This document shows positions 63,327-64,000 of a stretch of 64,000 bases of DNA, in pieces. The stretch comes from Bacteroidota bacterium (GTDB taxonomy: Bacteria; Bacteroidota; Bacteroidia; UKL13-3). Position 1 is the first letter of the stretch. Every line of letters starts with the position of its first letter. The stretch is from positions 98,712 through 162,711 of the forward strand of contig JAIYCU010000037.1 in the NCBI GenBank assembly GCA_027487835.1. The letters run 5' to 3'. The notes under the pieces are model-generated. The model made no database searches. It was not told the DNA's origin and saw only the letters and a program-made list of their open reading frames with translations. A program made the position numbers and the translations under genes.

Positions 63327-64000
63327 ATGAAAAAACAATTACTTACTAGCTTTTTAATGTTGTTGGTCTTGCTATTTGCAGCCACTAATATTAATGCGCA
63401 GTATTGCACTTCAGGTGCAACATCTACTGCCGATGATGAGATAACAAAAGTGAGATTAATTGGTGCCTTTGGCACCCAAATTAATAATCTTACAACCTGT
63501 TATACAACCACTCCTCAATATGTAGATTTTACGGTGACATTGCCTTCTGTAACTTTGGTTCCAGGTAATACTTACACTATTGAGGTTGAGTTATCACAAT
63601 GTAGCGGCTTTTTCTACACTAATTCTTGTAATATTTGGATTGATTACAATAGAAATCAAACTTTTGATGCTGCAGAATTGGTTGGAAATTTAGTGGCTAC
63701 AAATCCTTTTCCTTCAACACATACTTTAAACTTTACTGTACCTACTACAGCTAGTTTAGGTATAACAAGAATGAGATTAGTTCAAGTTGAGGGAGGTACT
63801 GCAACTTCGATTCTTCCATGTGGCGCCTATACTTGGGGTGAAACGGAAGATTATGGCGTTAATGTGAGTAATGGCTCTGCAGGCGGTCCTATCCTACCAC
63901 CGATAGCTAACTTTTTCCCAAGCCAAGCAACCACTTCAACCGTTGCTACTGATACGGTATGGATTAATAGCCCTTATGATTTAGTAGCTACGAGTACAAA
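63327..64000 (+). CDS. Secreted GEVED-domain protein, 3' end outside the window
   Basis: The frame opens at ATG 63327 and runs off the window end. A signal peptide (about residues 1-27, cut near NAQ) is followed by CTSGATSTADDEITKV and a beta-rich segment with VELSQCSGFFYTNSCNIWIDYNRNQTFDAAELVG and GETEDYGVNV, the GEVED pattern. Such proteins in Bacteroidota usually carry PKD domains and a T9SS sorting tail. The last visible residues (IANFFPSQATTSTV) could start a PKD domain. The gene is absent from simple ORF lists only because no stop is reached. Confidence 0.85.
   Translation, partial: MKKQLLTSFLMLLVLLFAATNINAQYCTSGATSTADDEITKVRLIGAFGTQINNLTTCYTTTPQYVDFTVTLPSVTLVPGNTYTIEVELSQCSGFFYTNSCNIWIDYNRNQTFDAAELVGNLVATNPFPSTHTLNFTVPTTASLGITRMRLVQVEGGTATSILPCGAYTWGETEDYGVNVSNGSAGGPILPPIANFFPSQATTSTVATDTVWINSPYDLVATST

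Noticed and set aside
1-64000. CRISPR array, insertion sequence or prophage
   Set aside because: No regularly spaced repeats, transposase, integrase or phage structural genes were seen on either strand.

Overview
The window looks like a chromosomal segment of a low-GC member of the Bacteroidota, probably from the Chitinophagales/Sphingobacteriales side. Signs seen in the sequence are a type IX secretion C-terminal sorting domain, promoters of the TTTG-N18-19-TAnnTTTG type, an almost complete lack of Shine-Dalgarno sequences, and lineage-typical families (BT_3928-like DoxX, DUF1599, a bacterial GGGP synthase, MbnP/MbnH, GlmU-like sugar nucleotidyltransferase). Gene density is high, and no transposon, phage or CRISPR array was seen.

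Layout. 1-3.0 kb: 3' part of a secreted subtilase. 3.0-6.9 kb: polyprenyl diphosphate synthase, radA, a HAD phosphatase and GGGP synthase. 7.3-15 kb: B12-dependent ribonucleotide reductase, then yfhO-like / small FeoB-associated protein / pgk / vanZ-like. 15-23.6 kb: hybrid sensor kinase, menC, menA, a CLC protein, a lone receiver and a kinase-like PAS protein without an ATPase domain. 23.76-30.1 kb: a CAT-anticodon tRNA followed directly by an AT-rich accessory island (nucleotidyltransferase, PqqD-like protein, HPr-kinase-like protein, three glycosyltransferases, a degenerate nucleotidyltransferase copy). 30.2-36 kb: VOC protein, acyltransferase, amidohydrolase, marR-yceI and a lone hutU. 36-39.5 kb: a His-rich TonB-receptor locus, probably for a metal. 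39.6-47.3 kb: S9 peptidase, MacAB-like ABC export genes and an OmpA/DUF6624 fusion. 47.3-55.4 kb: a six-gene minus-strand run (GlmU-like, tpiA, a 1459-residue exported protein, plsY, clpS, scoA). 55.4-61.3 kb: rpmE, a phosphoribosyltransferase, HU, aroK, BT_3928-like, DUF1599, folP, cdaA and yajQ. 61.3-64 kb: an MbnP/MbnH pair and the 5' part of a secreted GEVED protein.

Two things stand out. First, the island at 23.9-30.1 kb carries the nucleotidyltransferase, PqqD (recognition element) and HPr-kinase-like trio known as accessory genes of phosphorylated lasso peptides, but without cyclase, protease or separate precursor. Its PqqD-like protein ends in a tail with a YxxPxL leader-like motif, so recognition domain and substrate may be one polypeptide. 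Second, the 10-mer GGTTTGAACC/GGTTCAAACC occurs 14 times, in both orientations and several reading frames, far above expectation. Related forms with the same arms add 8 more. No exact copy lies in the accessory island, which suggests a genome-wide signature word that the island has not acquired.
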